This document shows positions 1 through 8,955 of a stretch of DNA of 64,000 nt, one piece after another. Every line of letters begins with the position of its first letter. The first letter of the stretch is position 1. The stretch is from an uncultured Pseudomonadota bacterium. Lineage in GTDB: Bacteria; Pseudomonadota; Gammaproteobacteria; CAJXQU01. The translations under genes were made by a program, and so were the position numbers. Under the pieces are notes generated by a model, which saw nothing but the letters and a program-made list of their open reading frames with translations, made no database searches and was not told where the DNA came from. The stretch lies in assembly GCA_913058255.1 (NCBI GenBank), contig CAJXQU010000007.1, positions 1 to 64,000 of the forward strand. The letters run 5' to 3'.

Positions 1-48
1 TCTACACAGAGTAGATCGTCGGCAGCGTCAGATGTGTATAAGAGACAG
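1..48 (+). other. Illumina Nextera i5 adapter contamination
   Basis: Bases 16-48 match the Nextera Read 1 transposase adapter, ending in the mosaic end AGATGTGTATAAGAGACAG. Bases 8-15 (AGAGTAGA) match index S504/N504 as I remember it, and bases 1-7 (TCTACAC) match the end of the i5 primer. This is sequencing-library DNA left on a contig end. Genomic sequence begins at base 49. Confidence 0.97.
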
Positions 49-572
49 TCATTACCTTGTTGTGACTGTGTGGCGAGGTAGTTTTTGACTTCGCGCTCAG
101 AAACAAAAACGCGACTATCAACTTTGCGTTGACGTAGACGTGATAAGGTTATTTCTTCACGAATATCTTCACGAAACTGATCAAAATCGTAACCTTCACT
201 TTCAATCGTTTTACGAAAATCCTCAAGCGAAATTTTATTTTCAGCAACAATATTACTCAAAGCATGGTTCAACATAGTATCGTCAACTTTAATACCACCG
301 CGCTCTGCTGATTGAAGCTGAATATTCATCATGATTAAGCGTTCTAGAACTTGTTTTTCTAGTTCGGCACGAGGAGGGAGTTTCGCTCCACGCTGAGTAG
401 ACTCTTTGCTAATACGATCTGTTTTTCGTTTTAACTCGCTGGCCATAATGACACTATCATCAACGACAACGACGATAGTATCGAGCACTTCGGCTTTGAC
501 TGGGTTATTGAGCAATATCAATCCTACGAAAAGGAGAGGCATTATTTTTTTTATATTGGTATTTGAATTCAT
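49..572 (-). CDS. surA: SurA periplasmic chaperone / peptidyl-prolyl isomerase, C-terminally truncated by contig end
   Basis: SurA escorts outer-membrane proteins, including LptD, through the periplasm. I translated this from the sequence because the ORF track omits it: it starts at the ATG ending at base 572 and stays open into the adapter. It encodes about 174 residues. They begin with a Lys-rich n-region and hydrophobic signal peptide (KKIMPLLFVGLILL), then a SurA N-terminal domain with motifs such as ERLIMMNIQLQSAER and FDQFREDIREEITLSRLRQR. The parvulin domains lie beyond the contig edge. It follows lptD by 55 bp on the same strand, the usual lptD-surA operon order. Confidence 0.9.
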
Positions 573-627
573 AATATTTTAGTAAAGTTAATGGCCATGT
601 TGCTGTGTTATTTTTAAAGAACAGGTC

Positions 628-2910
628 TTAAAATTCGTGATGATACCCTGGAATATTTTGTTGGAGGAAGTCTCTTGTCTTCCGACCAAATCCGGCTAGG
701 CCTTTCATTTCAAACTGTAAGAAAATGGCATTATCAAAATCTCCTTCCGTGTTACGTAAAAAATGTCTCCCGACAATCCTTGTTGCCCAACAGCAACTAT
801 TATATTCAAGCCCGACTAAGCTCTCGATAGCCCGATCATTTTGTAATGAATAGTTATAACGGCCGACGATACTCCAGTTTGGATTGACTGGCCAACGCAT
901 TGAAAAATCAACCTGTTCGATATCAACAATATCTTTACGCATGCGATAGGCGGCATTGAAAACCGTATCGCGGCCGGGTTGATAGCGAATGTTTAATGAC
1001 GAAAGTTCTGTTCTATCATCATGCGGGTTCCATTGCATATCATATCGTGTTGACCAGTGGTCACTTATTTGAACACTGGCTTGTGCGACGATATCTGAGG
1101 AGTTATTTTTTCCAATGACTGTGCCGGGCAATATGACTTCTCGATCTCTAAAGTATTGAATTTGACCTAAACTGAGACTCATTCGTTCCCGTCCCGTGTT
1201 TTTATCGATTAACCGGCTGGTAAGAGCGATAGTGAGTTGGTTAGCATCTCCTATTCTATCGGCCGAATTAAATCGGTCATCTCTAAATAGTTGCGCAAAA
1301 GAGGTATCGTATTGGCCCGTATCAAAGATAGGAATATCGGATTGTTCTGATTTAGGAATATACAAATAGAACAAACGTGGTTCTAACGTATGTAAAAATT
1401 CTGTTTGACCAAACGCTAAATCACCTTCAAAGAATAAGCCACTGTCTAAGCTCAAGATAGGCAAGGTTCGAGAAGGAGAGTCATTTAACCCATCATTTCG
1501 ATCTAGAAAATACTGTGTGTGACGTAGTTTCAAACGAGGAACGATAAACGAGCCCGCATTTCTGATCGGATAACTCATTTCTGGAATAAGATCGACGCGT
1601 CCACCATTAGTACTGTCGTCACGATCGAAATACACCGCTTCGCTGTAAAACTGATAGTTTAAACTTTTATTGTGTTGTGGAAAATGCGTGCGGAAGAAAA
1701 ATTGGGGTAAGCGATCATAGGGTTGCTGGTTCGGCAACAAGCTGTTATCAACCGATTGATAACTCTGTAATCGACCCAAGACACTCCATAAACCGCCACT
1801 CCAGCTAATATCCGCGCGACGATCAAGTAAGCGCTGACTGGTAATGTCGATACTTGTACTCAGATCCTCAAAATATTCTTTATCAGAGACCTGATTAAAG
1901 TCGATGGAAAGCAAGCCGCGATCAGAAAAACCTTGTTTGACTTCCATATCAAAAAAGTAACGGTCATCATCTTCGAACCTTTTATCAGAAGGTAGATATT
2001 CTAATTCAACAATACCTTTCCCCGTTGGGTGCAGATAACGGAACTGTGTGCCTACCATGACACCGCGGTCACCTAAAATTCTTGGTGTGATTGTCGCATC
2101 TTTATCTTCTGATATATTCCAATAATAAGGTGTCCGAATATCAAAGCCAGAATCTTTTGTCGTTCCAATGGTCATCGGCAAGAAGCCAGACATGCGTTCA
2201 TCGGTTAGCGGAAAGCTAATATAGGGCAGATAGAAGACAGGAACATCTTTTATCCGTAATACGGAATGTAGTGCCTGCCCCCAGTTTGCATCATGATCAA
2301 GTTTGAGGTTTTTAGCTTTTAGTCGCCAAGGAGCATCATCGTCAGGCCCGCCAGGACACGTGGTGTATTCAACATTTTTTAGCCGAGTAATATCTTCATT
2401 AGATTGATCAACGATCCTTTCTGCTTTGCCATGGCCACGTCGATCTAATAGGCGGTAATCACCACGTTCAAAAGTAGATACGTTTTGCTCTCGATCAACG
2501 GTGGCTTCTTCACCATGCCAGTAAAGTCCTTCTGTCCAGAACCTAACGTTATCTTTAACGTTGAGGTTCGATTTAGTTTCGTCATAAATAGCATGATTAG
2601 AAAATACGGTATTGGCATTGTGCCTAACTTCAACCTGCCCCGAGAGTGTCGTAACTCCTTCTTGGGTTACTTCCATTTCGTTAGCGTCGATAGAAGTAGC
2701 ACCGAAATCCAAGACTTGAGTTGGTTTTTCTAAACGCCATTCTGCGTCGAGAGGTTCGTCGCCACAAAGTTTCCATAACGTTTGATCAGAAATACCATCA
2801 GCTAAAGAGGTATTTGAAAGGAATGCGAATGCTGGAATAAGGAGTAGCGTTCGGTAAAAATGCGTTGGTGTTATTGTTTTTTTCAAGAGTATGAAGGCTT
2901 TTGACGCCAC
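628..2910 (-). CDS. lptD: LPS-assembly protein LptD
   Basis: LptD is the outer-membrane beta-barrel that, with LptE, inserts lipopolysaccharide into the outer leaflet. The 760-residue protein has a signal peptide ending near residue 37, an OstA/LptA-like jelly-roll domain (about 55-190) and a long C-terminal barrel. The cysteines match the E. coli disulfide pattern: one just after the signal peptide (KLCGDEP), one before the barrel (TTCPGG) and an adjacent pair near the C-terminus (NSCCWA). The track start is GTG without a visible Shine-Dalgarno. A TTG eight codons in would give a more typical MKKT signal start. surA follows downstream. The 82-bp gap to the divergent efflux adaptor must hold both promoters. 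Confidence 0.95.
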   Translation of the reverse strand: MASKAFILLKKTITPTHFYRTLLLIPAFAFLSNTSLADGISDQTLWKLCGDEPLDAEWRLEKPTQVLDFGATSIDANEMEVTQEGVTTLSGQVEVRHNANTVFSNHAIYDETKSNLNVKDNVRFWTEGLYWHGEEATVDREQNVSTFERGDYRLLDRRGHGKAERIVDQSNEDITRLKNVEYTTCPGGPDDDAPWRLKAKNLKLDHDANWGQALHSVLRIKDVPVFYLPYISFPLTDERMSGFLPMTIGTTKDSGFDIRTPYYWNISEDKDATITPRILGDRGVMVGTQFRYLHPTGKGIVELEYLPSDKRFEDDDRYFFDMEVKQGFSDRGLLSIDFNQVSDKEYFEDLSTSIDITSQRLLDRRADISWSGGLWSVLGRLQSYQSVDNSLLPNQQPYDRLPQFFFRTHFPQHNKSLNYQFYSEAVYFDRDDSTNGGRVDLIPEMSYPIRNAGSFIVPRLKLRHTQYFLDRNDGLNDSPSRTLPILSLDSGLFFEGDLAFGQTEFLHTLEPRLFYLYIPKSEQSDIPIFDTGQYDTSFAQLFRDDRFNSADRIGDANQLTIALTSRLIDKNTGRERMSLSLGQIQYFRDREVILPGTVIGKNNSSDIVAQASVQISDHWSTRYDMQWNPHDDRTELSSLNIRYQPGRDTVFNAAYRMRKDIVDIEQVDFSMRWPVNPNWSIVGRYNYSLQNDRAIESLVGLEYNSCCWATRIVGRHFLRNTEGDFDNAIFLQFEMKGLAGFGRKTRDFLQQNIPGYHHEF

Positions 2911-2992
2911 TTATTTGAATAATAAGTTACTATTCTACCCCCTGTGTCTCATACTATAAAGGTTACAGATCGTTTATCTGGGGGAGCTAAGC

Positions 2993-4150
2993 TTGAAGTC
3001 CATCTTTTCATTTTTCACATTCGTTCTTTTGATCACCGTTATGGCTGGAGCTTGGTGGTGGTTGGAGAAAAATCAACCTGAAACTAAAACAGAACTTAGA
3101 GAAGCCCCTGCTGTTCATGTGGTTACTACAGAAGTTGAACAGGGCGATATTCAACCTTTGACTAAGGTAACTGGACGCTTGATTCCAGCGCGTCGCACGA
3201 AACTGCATTTTGAAGTGTCTGGGCAAGTGGCTAAACGCACGATAGAAGCCGGTCAAAAAGTTAGCGTCGGTGACACCTTGGTTCAAATCGATGGCGGTGA
3301 TTTTGACGATGCTTTAACCGAGATGCATATCCAATTAGCACAAGAGCAGAACGTGATCGAACGAGATAAGAAGCTACTTTCTTTAGTGAATAGACAAGCA
3401 ACCTTATTGCAACGTGAAGTTAATCGTTTGGAAACGTTAAAAAAACAATCATTGACTTCACAATCTAAAATTGATGAAACTCGCCGTGCAGTTTTGCGTG
3501 AACGCTCTGAACAAGAACAACTAAAACATAGTGTCCAAACTGCAGAAAGTCGATTGAAAATGCGTGATGTAGCGTTAAAAAAAGCGCGACGCAATGTTGA
3601 ACGAACGACGCTTGTAGCCCCTTTCTCAGGAACCGTGAATGTGGTTGATGTCTCTGTGGGCGATTATGTCTCTCCTGGACAATCCGTTGTCGAACTTGTG
3701 CAAATTGAAGAGCTGGATCTGCTTGTTGATGTGGCCGGCAAGGAAATGGCTGCACTTGAGGTAGGGCAATCCGTTGTGGTTGTCATCGATGCGACGGAGC
3801 ATCAAGGACAATTGATTTCAGCTCAATATGATCCCGATCCTAGCACCCATACTCATGCCTTGAAGATTCGATTAAACGGCGAAGGATTATTACCGGGACA
3901 GTTGGGGCAAGTCCAATTAAGAGGTCAGAAAATGGTCAATGCTCTCTTAGTACCGACTACGTCTGTATTAAGAGAGGATGGCAAGAGCTATGTCTTTCGG
4001 ATAGTTGACGAACAGATCTCTCGGATAGTGATAGAAATTACTGGCCGCGACAGCAATATGTTTCTCGTTAAGGGAGTGATTGTCGGTGACAAAATCGTTG
4101 CTCGCGATGTTGCTGCATTGGAAGACGGGCAATATGTGGTGAGCCAATAA
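2993..4150 (+). CDS. RND efflux periplasmic adaptor (membrane fusion protein, HlyD/AcrA type)
   Basis: The 385-residue protein has an N-terminal membrane anchor/signal (about residues 5-23), a split biotinyl-lipoyl domain (KLHFEVSGQVAKRTIEAGQ; later VAPFSGTVNVVDVSVGDYV), an alpha-helical hairpin between them (about 100-200) and a C-terminal beta-barrel region. It would bridge the inner-membrane pump encoded next to an outer-membrane channel. The start is TTG at 2993, supported by GGGGGAG a few bases upstream. A TATAAA hexamer at 2955-2960 is a plausible -10. The stop codon abuts the ATG of the permease, so the two are translationally coupled. No outer-membrane factor gene is adjacent, so a TolC-like partner must be elsewhere. 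Substrate cannot be told. Confidence 0.9.
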   Translation: MKSIFSFFTFVLLITVMAGAWWWLEKNQPETKTELREAPAVHVVTTEVEQGDIQPLTKVTGRLIPARRTKLHFEVSGQVAKRTIEAGQKVSVGDTLVQIDGGDFDDALTEMHIQLAQEQNVIERDKKLLSLVNRQATLLQREVNRLETLKKQSLTSQSKIDETRRAVLRERSEQEQLKHSVQTAESRLKMRDVALKKARRNVERTTLVAPFSGTVNVVDVSVGDYVSPGQSVVELVQIEELDLLVDVAGKEMAALEVGQSVVVVIDATEHQGQLISAQYDPDPSTHTHALKIRLNGEGLLPGQLGQVQLRGQKMVNALLVPTTSVLREDGKSYVFRIVDEQISRIVIEITGRDSNMFLVKGVIVGDKIVARDVAALEDGQYVVSQ

Positions 4151-7100
4151 ATGGGACTTATCCGCTATTCCATTCGTCATCCGCTGATCATCAATCTCAG
4201 TTTGCTCCTAATTTTGATGATGGGGCTACTGGCTTGGAGTCTCTTGCCGCAAGAGATGTTCCCTGTTGTTGATCTGGACAAGATCAATATTATCACCGAG
4301 TTTGAGGGAGCTTCTCCTGAGGAGGTCGAAAAACAAGTCACTCTCGTGATAGAGGAAGAATTTGATGGGCTGGCAGATATTGATGTGATGACATCAACCA
4401 GTCGGGAAGGGGTTTCTACGATCAATATTAAGCTCAAGCAGGGTACTGATATTGATAGTTTTTTGCGCGATGCCAGAACCACACTTGATCGGATCACCGA
4501 TCTGCCTGATACCGCAGAACAACCGGAAATGATGCGGATAAAAACGCGTTTTCCAGTAATAACCTTAACGCTCTACGGCGAGCCTGGTCGTGCCTACATC
4601 TATGATCTTGCAGATGATATTAAGCGTCAGTTAATGCAGATTCCGGGCGTTGCCAGCATTGGAGTCGCTGGCGATCGTGATTGGGAATTGTGGGTCGAAG
4701 TTGATCCTCATCGTTTGTCAGCGTTAGGCGTGCCGTTAGATTTGATTATGACAGCCTTGAGGCAGAACATGGTTGATCAGCCGGGTGGTTCAATTCAAGC
4801 GAGTGAAGGAGATATCCTTCTGCGCGGTAAAGGTATAGAGCCTAAACCTGAGTTGATGCAAGGCATTATTCTACGAACCAATGCGACAGGCGGAAGTTTG
4901 AAATTAGGCGACGTTGCTCAGATTTCACGCCGGTTTGAAGAAGCTGAAACGCTAGCTCGTTATAACGGTAAACCAGCGGTTAATTTAACCGTGACAAAAA
5001 CTAGTGATGCCTCAAGTATTTGGCTTTCAGAACAGGTTCATGAGCTTGTCGACAAGCTTGAAAAAGATCTGCCTTCTTCTGTCAGGCTAGGCCTACATTC
5101 GGATACATCAGTTTATCTAAAAACACGTTTAAGTACGGTCAAATCTTCTGGATTAGTCGGCTTAGTTTTGGTGCTACTCTCTCTTTATGTGTTTTTAAAT
5201 TTCCGAGTTGCAGCGATCACCGCGCTGGGTATTCCTGTCTCATTCTTACTCGCTGTGATCTTAATGCTAGTGTTTGGTCATACTATTAATATGGTGTCTT
5301 TATTCGCCTTCCTGATCGCGCTAGGAATGATTGTTGATGATGCGATTATTGTGACTGAGAATATTTATCGCCACATGGAAATGGGTGAATCAGCCGAGAC
5401 TGCTGCCGAGTTAGGTGCAAAAGAAGTCTTCTGGCCCGTCATGGCCTCAACCGCGACAACGATTGCAGCATTCTCCCCAATGTGGGCTGTTACAGGCACG
5501 ATGGGAGAGTTTATCAAGGTGATCCCATTTGTTGTTTGTGCAGCGTTGCTCGGTTCATTATGGGAAGCATTCACTGTTCTACCGGCGCATGCACAGCAGT
5601 TTTTAAAAGCGGATAAACAGCCGAGAAAAACCGGAGGTTGGATTGCATGGCGAGGGTTTTATCGAAAATTTATGGCAGGGTGTTTACGGCATAAATATTT
5701 GGTCAGTGTGCTTGTCATTGGTTTGCTCGTTATAAGTGTCAAATATAGCATGACGAGGTTACCGTATGAACAGTTCGGAGATGTTGAAGTAGGTCAGTTT
5801 TTTGTCAATGTTGAAGCACCTATCACAAGCTCGTTAGAAGATAGTGAACGATTGGCTAAACGTGTTGAAACGGCCGTTATGGAGATTATGCGAGAAGATG
5901 AGCTAGATTCAATGTTGACTAATGTAGGTATTAGTTTTGTAGATTTTAATCTTCTTAATTATGGAAACAATTTGATCCAGTTGATTATCGATCTAGAACA
6001 ACCGAAGTCAGAAGGTTTTATTGAAAGCTGGATTGCGCCAATTATCAGCCTTAAGTTTGAGGCAATAGGTACGCGTGAACGATCGACAGATCTAATTATT
6101 CAGGAAGTACGAAAAGCTGTGGAAGCGCTTTCTGGTGTTAAGCATATGAGTATTATCAGACCTCAAGGTGGCCCAGCTGGAAAAGATTTAGAGGTTGGAA
6201 TTGTTGGTAATGATATCGAAAAATTAACTGAACTTACCGAAGAGCTAAAGTCATATGTGAAACGCATGTCAGGTGTGCATGACGTACAACAAGATCTTGA
6301 AGATGGAAAATTAGAGTATCAATATGAGTTGAATGAACGGGGGCGTTTACTTGGCCTTACGCAAGGTCAACTAGCAAACATAGTGCGCAGTGGTTTCTTA
6401 GGGAATGAAGTTGTACACGTCACTTGGAATGAGAAACGATTGCCAGTACGGGTGATCTTTCCTGAAGCGATCCGTGAACGATCGGAAAGCCTGCTAAACC
6501 TACCGATTGTTTTAACGACGGGTCAAACAGTTTACTTTCACGAGGTTGCCGACTTTAACATTGGCCGAGGTGTGACAAATATCCGACGCCGAAATTCGCA
6601 GCGGTTAATTACAGTGCAAGCAGATGTTGATTCTAATATAACCACACCGATTATTGTCGCAGCTCAGATAGAAGAAAAATTTTCAGAGTATCTCGCCGAT
6701 CAAGGTTTTGAATTACTTTTTCTCGGTGAAAAACGAGAAGCTGATGAATCGATGGAAGGGATGGGTAAGGCAGCTATTATCGCAATAGCAGTGATCTTCT
6801 TTATCCTCGCTGCGCTATTTAATTCGATACTTGATCCATTAATTGTGATGTTCGTTATCCCTTTTGGTTTTATCGGTGTCGTATTTGGTCATGCCTTGTT
6901 TGACTATAACCTGCAATTTTTATCAATGGTTGGTTTTTTGGCTCTTTCAGGCATTGTTGTCAATGATTCTTTGATTCTAGTGGATTTTATAAATAAGCTA
7001 AGAGCGCGTGGTGAAAGCATAGAAGAAGCTATTTTGCATGCAGGCGAAGTACGCTCAAGGCCGATTATCCTGACATCAATAACGACATTTTTAGGTGTAT

Positions 7101-7291
7101 CCCCATTGATCTTTTTTGCAACGGGGCAGACTAAGTTTCTTGCACCAATGGCGGTAAGCTTAGGGTTTGGATTACTGTTTACAACGGTTGTTATTTTAGT
7201 GGCTTTGCCGTGTTTCTATCTAATCTTTCATAACATAGGCAATTTTTTCAGAAAGATGTTCAACAAAAAAATTAAAGTTACCTCAAGTTAA
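4151..7291 (+). CDS. RND-family efflux permease
   Basis: The 1046-residue inner-membrane proton-driven exporter has the normal RND length and a duplicated architecture. It has an N-terminal transmembrane helix, a first large periplasmic loop (about 35-330), a bundle of membrane helices, a second loop (about 550-860) and a final helix bundle. The TM4 proton-relay aspartates are in GMIVDDAIIVTENIYRH, and the matching TM10 segment is GIVVNDSLILVDF. It starts directly after the adaptor stop codon. The family exports drugs, metals or envelope compounds. It reads as a generic MexF/AcrB-like or uncharacterised RND member, without the HME metal motifs I would expect in CzcA. Confidence 0.92.
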   Translation: MGLIRYSIRHPLIINLSLLLILMMGLLAWSLLPQEMFPVVDLDKINIITEFEGASPEEVEKQVTLVIEEEFDGLADIDVMTSTSREGVSTINIKLKQGTDIDSFLRDARTTLDRITDLPDTAEQPEMMRIKTRFPVITLTLYGEPGRAYIYDLADDIKRQLMQIPGVASIGVAGDRDWELWVEVDPHRLSALGVPLDLIMTALRQNMVDQPGGSIQASEGDILLRGKGIEPKPELMQGIILRTNATGGSLKLGDVAQISRRFEEAETLARYNGKPAVNLTVTKTSDASSIWLSEQVHELVDKLEKDLPSSVRLGLHSDTSVYLKTRLSTVKSSGLVGLVLVLLSLYVFLNFRVAAITALGIPVSFLLAVILMLVFGHTINMVSLFAFLIALGMIVDDAIIVTENIYRHMEMGESAETAAELGAKEVFWPVMASTATTIAAFSPMWAVTGTMGEFIKVIPFVVCAALLGSLWEAFTVLPAHAQQFLKADKQPRKTGGWIAWRGFYRKFMAGCLRHKYLVSVLVIGLLVISVKYSMTRLPYEQFGDVEVGQFFVNVEAPITSSLEDSERLAKRVETAVMEIMREDELDSMLTNVGISFVDFNLLNYGNNLIQLIIDLEQPKSEGFIESWIAPIISLKFEAIGTRERSTDLIIQEVRKAVEALSGVKHMSIIRPQGGPAGKDLEVGIVGNDIEKLTELTEELKSYVKRMSGVHDVQQDLEDGKLEYQYELNERGRLLGLTQGQLANIVRSGFLGNEVVHVTWNEKRLPVRVIFPEAIRERSESLLNLPIVLTTGQTVYFHEVADFNIGRGVTNIRRRNSQRLITVQADVDSNITTPIIVAAQIEEKFSEYLADQGFELLFLGEKREADESMEGMGKAAIIAIAVIFFILAALFNSILDPLIVMFVIPFGFIGVVFGHALFDYNLQFLSMVGFLALSGIVVNDSLILVDFINKLRARGESIEEAILHAGEVRSRPIILTSITTFLGVSPLIFFATGQTKFLAPMAVSLGFGLLFTTVVILVALPCFYLIFHNIGNFFRKMFNKKIKVTSS

Positions 7292-7376
7292 AGGCGTCAA
7301 GATAAATTTCTAGGAAAAATTTAGATATAAACTTCGGGAGAAGTCTGAGGAAGACATCAAAAAAACATCAGTTAAT

Positions 7377-7409
7377 AAAAAAGCCCAGTAATAAATTACT
7401 GGGCTTTTT
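7377..7409. terminator. Bidirectional rho-independent terminator
   Basis: A near-perfect inverted repeat (AGCCCAGTAAT / ATTACTGGGCT, 2-nt centre) is flanked by A on the left and T on the right. It can end both the RND operon and the convergent cold-shock gene. Confidence 0.9.
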
Positions 7410-7431
7410 CTAAGCAATTCTTAAAGCTGAA

Positions 7432-7635
7432 TTAGCCTTTTACAACGTTACTTGCTTGTGGGCCCTTAGGTCCATCTTCAACGTCATAATTCACTTCTTC
7501 ACCTTCTGCTAGGCTTTTGAAACCTTCGCCTTTGATTGCAGAGAAATGTACGAATACATCAGTGCTGCCATCAGCAGGAGAAATAAAGCCGAAGCCTTTA
7601 GAATCGTTAAACCATTTAATAGTACCAGTAGCCAT
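7432..7635 (-). CDS. Cold-shock domain protein (CspA family)
   Basis: This is a 67-residue single cold-shock domain, a small OB-fold RNA/ssDNA chaperone that melts mRNA structure. RNP1 is KGFGFI and RNP2 is DVFVHFSAI, with the usual GTIKWFND N-terminus. Length and sequence are standard for CspA/CspC/CspE paralogues, and I cannot say which one. It starts at the ATG ending at 7635, with AGAGGTAA just upstream. The leader can hide that ribosome binding site in a hairpin (separate entry), and the space back to the pseudogene on the other strand leaves room for the long 5' UTR typical of cold-induced csp genes. Confidence 0.95.
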   Translation of the reverse strand: MATGTIKWFNDSKGFGFISPADGSTDVFVHFSAIKGEGFKSLAEGEEVNYDVEDGPKGPQASNVVKG

Positions 7636-7640
7636 GTAAC

Positions 7641-7694
7641 TTACCTCTTTGTTAAATCATGTAAATATAAATAAACTGCGGTTTATAGAGGTAA
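7641..7694 (-). promoter_or_regulatory. csp leader hairpin sequestering the Shine-Dalgarno
   Basis: On the minus-strand transcript, TTACCTCT is perfectly complementary to the csp Shine-Dalgarno AGAGGTAA, which lies 5 nt before the ATG. The arms are at plus-strand 7687-7694 and 7641-7648. A second perfect 6-bp hairpin (ATAAAC-CGCA-GTTTAT) lies at 7671-7686, immediately inside the first arm, so the helices could stack. The arrangement suggests a temperature- or structure-controlled translational switch. The pairing is read directly from the sequence; the function is inferred. Confidence 0.6.
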
Positions 7695-8031
7695 TATACA
7701 GGAGGTGCCTTTTGGTAGCTTCTGAAACCTATTACAACAACGCGCAATCTTATAGTTATCTGAAGCCCGTTCTTCCAACAGTTGTTGTTAACAGCCTCCC
7801 GACTCATACATTGTAGACCTATTTTCAATAAGATCAAAGTATTGAAGCAACAGAGCGTTTCATCTTAGTTAAAAATCATGAAACTGAAAATGTTGTTATC
7901 CACATATTTAGTCAATATTAGTTTTTGGCGTTTATTTTGTATTTAGCTTCTGAATATAGGGAGCAGCCTTGTTTATTCTCAGGAATACAACGGGTTGCGA
8001 TTATATTGCTTCATTATTAGGGGTGATCTCA

Positions 8032-8792
8032 ATGTTTAAGTTCTTGCTGTTTTTTTATTCTTACCTCAAATTTCTTTCGCTGCTACGACTAACGTATTTT
8101 TCATAGGTGGCCAGTCAAATGCTAAAAGCTCCTGGGCTGATGGTATTGAAGCCTCGCTTGTTAATAGTAATCAATATGAAAATGTACTGATAGTCCATCA
8201 ACAGCATTCTGGCGTATGGTTACAGTTCTGGTTTTCTGAAAATGGAGCTGGGCAGAATTATCGTGAGGATTTTTTCAATGCAGATGGTACGGCAGCATTA
8301 CAAACAGCTCTCAATGATAGCGAGACTGTTTTAAGTGGTTTGTTTTGATTTCAGGGTGAAGGAGATGCGGGTGACTCAACTGCGATGGATAGGTATTCGT
8401 CGCGTTTTACTAATATGATTGGTGAAATTACCGCGAGTACACCTAATCTTGATCCTAACTTCCAGTTTGCTTTGTCCTTGATTGACGCTGATTTTGATCC
8501 ATTAAAAAGACAACTCGGTAATGCCTCTGTTGACGATATTGATAGAATGCGTGATATTCTTAAAGACCTCGCTGGAGATCTGTATTATGACAGTCGAGGT
8601 CTAGAACGAACGGATAAATTTTATTTGACGAGCGAAGCGCTTTACGATGCTGGTTTAGGCTTAGGCGAAACTTTCCTACTAAATTCGGCCGCTACTTCGG
8701 CAGCGGTGCCGGTTCAGGCTGGTTTTCCATTACTATTGTCAGCACTTTTCGGTTTAGGTTATTTTCGTAAGTCGAGTAAAGCGAGATCTTGA
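8032..8792 (+). pseudogene. Broken sialate O-acetylesterase-like SGNH hydrolase with PEP-CTERM-type tail
   Basis: The ORF track shows only the last 135 codons. Restoring one T in the run of seven at 8050-8056 joins an ATG-initiated signal peptide to SGNH block I (FFIGGQSNA). The reading frame then meets a TGA at 8346-8348, exactly where the family has Trp before the QGE block (here stop-FQGEGDA). Where relatives carry a catalytic D-x-x-H, this copy reads DKFYL. The C-terminus VPVQAGFPLLLSALFGLGYF followed by RK resembles a VPLPA/PEP-CTERM exosortase signal. A frameshift, a nonsense codon and a probable catalytic loss make real decay likelier than sequencing error. Confidence 0.75.
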
Positions 8793-8955
8793 TCCGTTTG
8801 ATAGTGTGTTGATGGATAAAATGATAACGTCATCCTATACATTTCATAACACCACAAACCACCTTAAAGACATATACAAATAGTAGGTTTCAAGGTAGAT
8901 TTATAGCGGATTAAGATAATTTTTGTAAAGCATACATGACAGATATTTCCAACTG

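Noticed and set aside
7652-7837. 61-codon minus-strand ORF upstream of csp
   Set aside because: It covers the structured csp leader, has no family resemblance and no independent Shine-Dalgarno.
8346-8348. TGA in the esterase gene as selenocysteine or recoded stop
   Set aside because: The family has Trp at this site, the gene has other lesions, and no SECIS-like hairpin directly follows.
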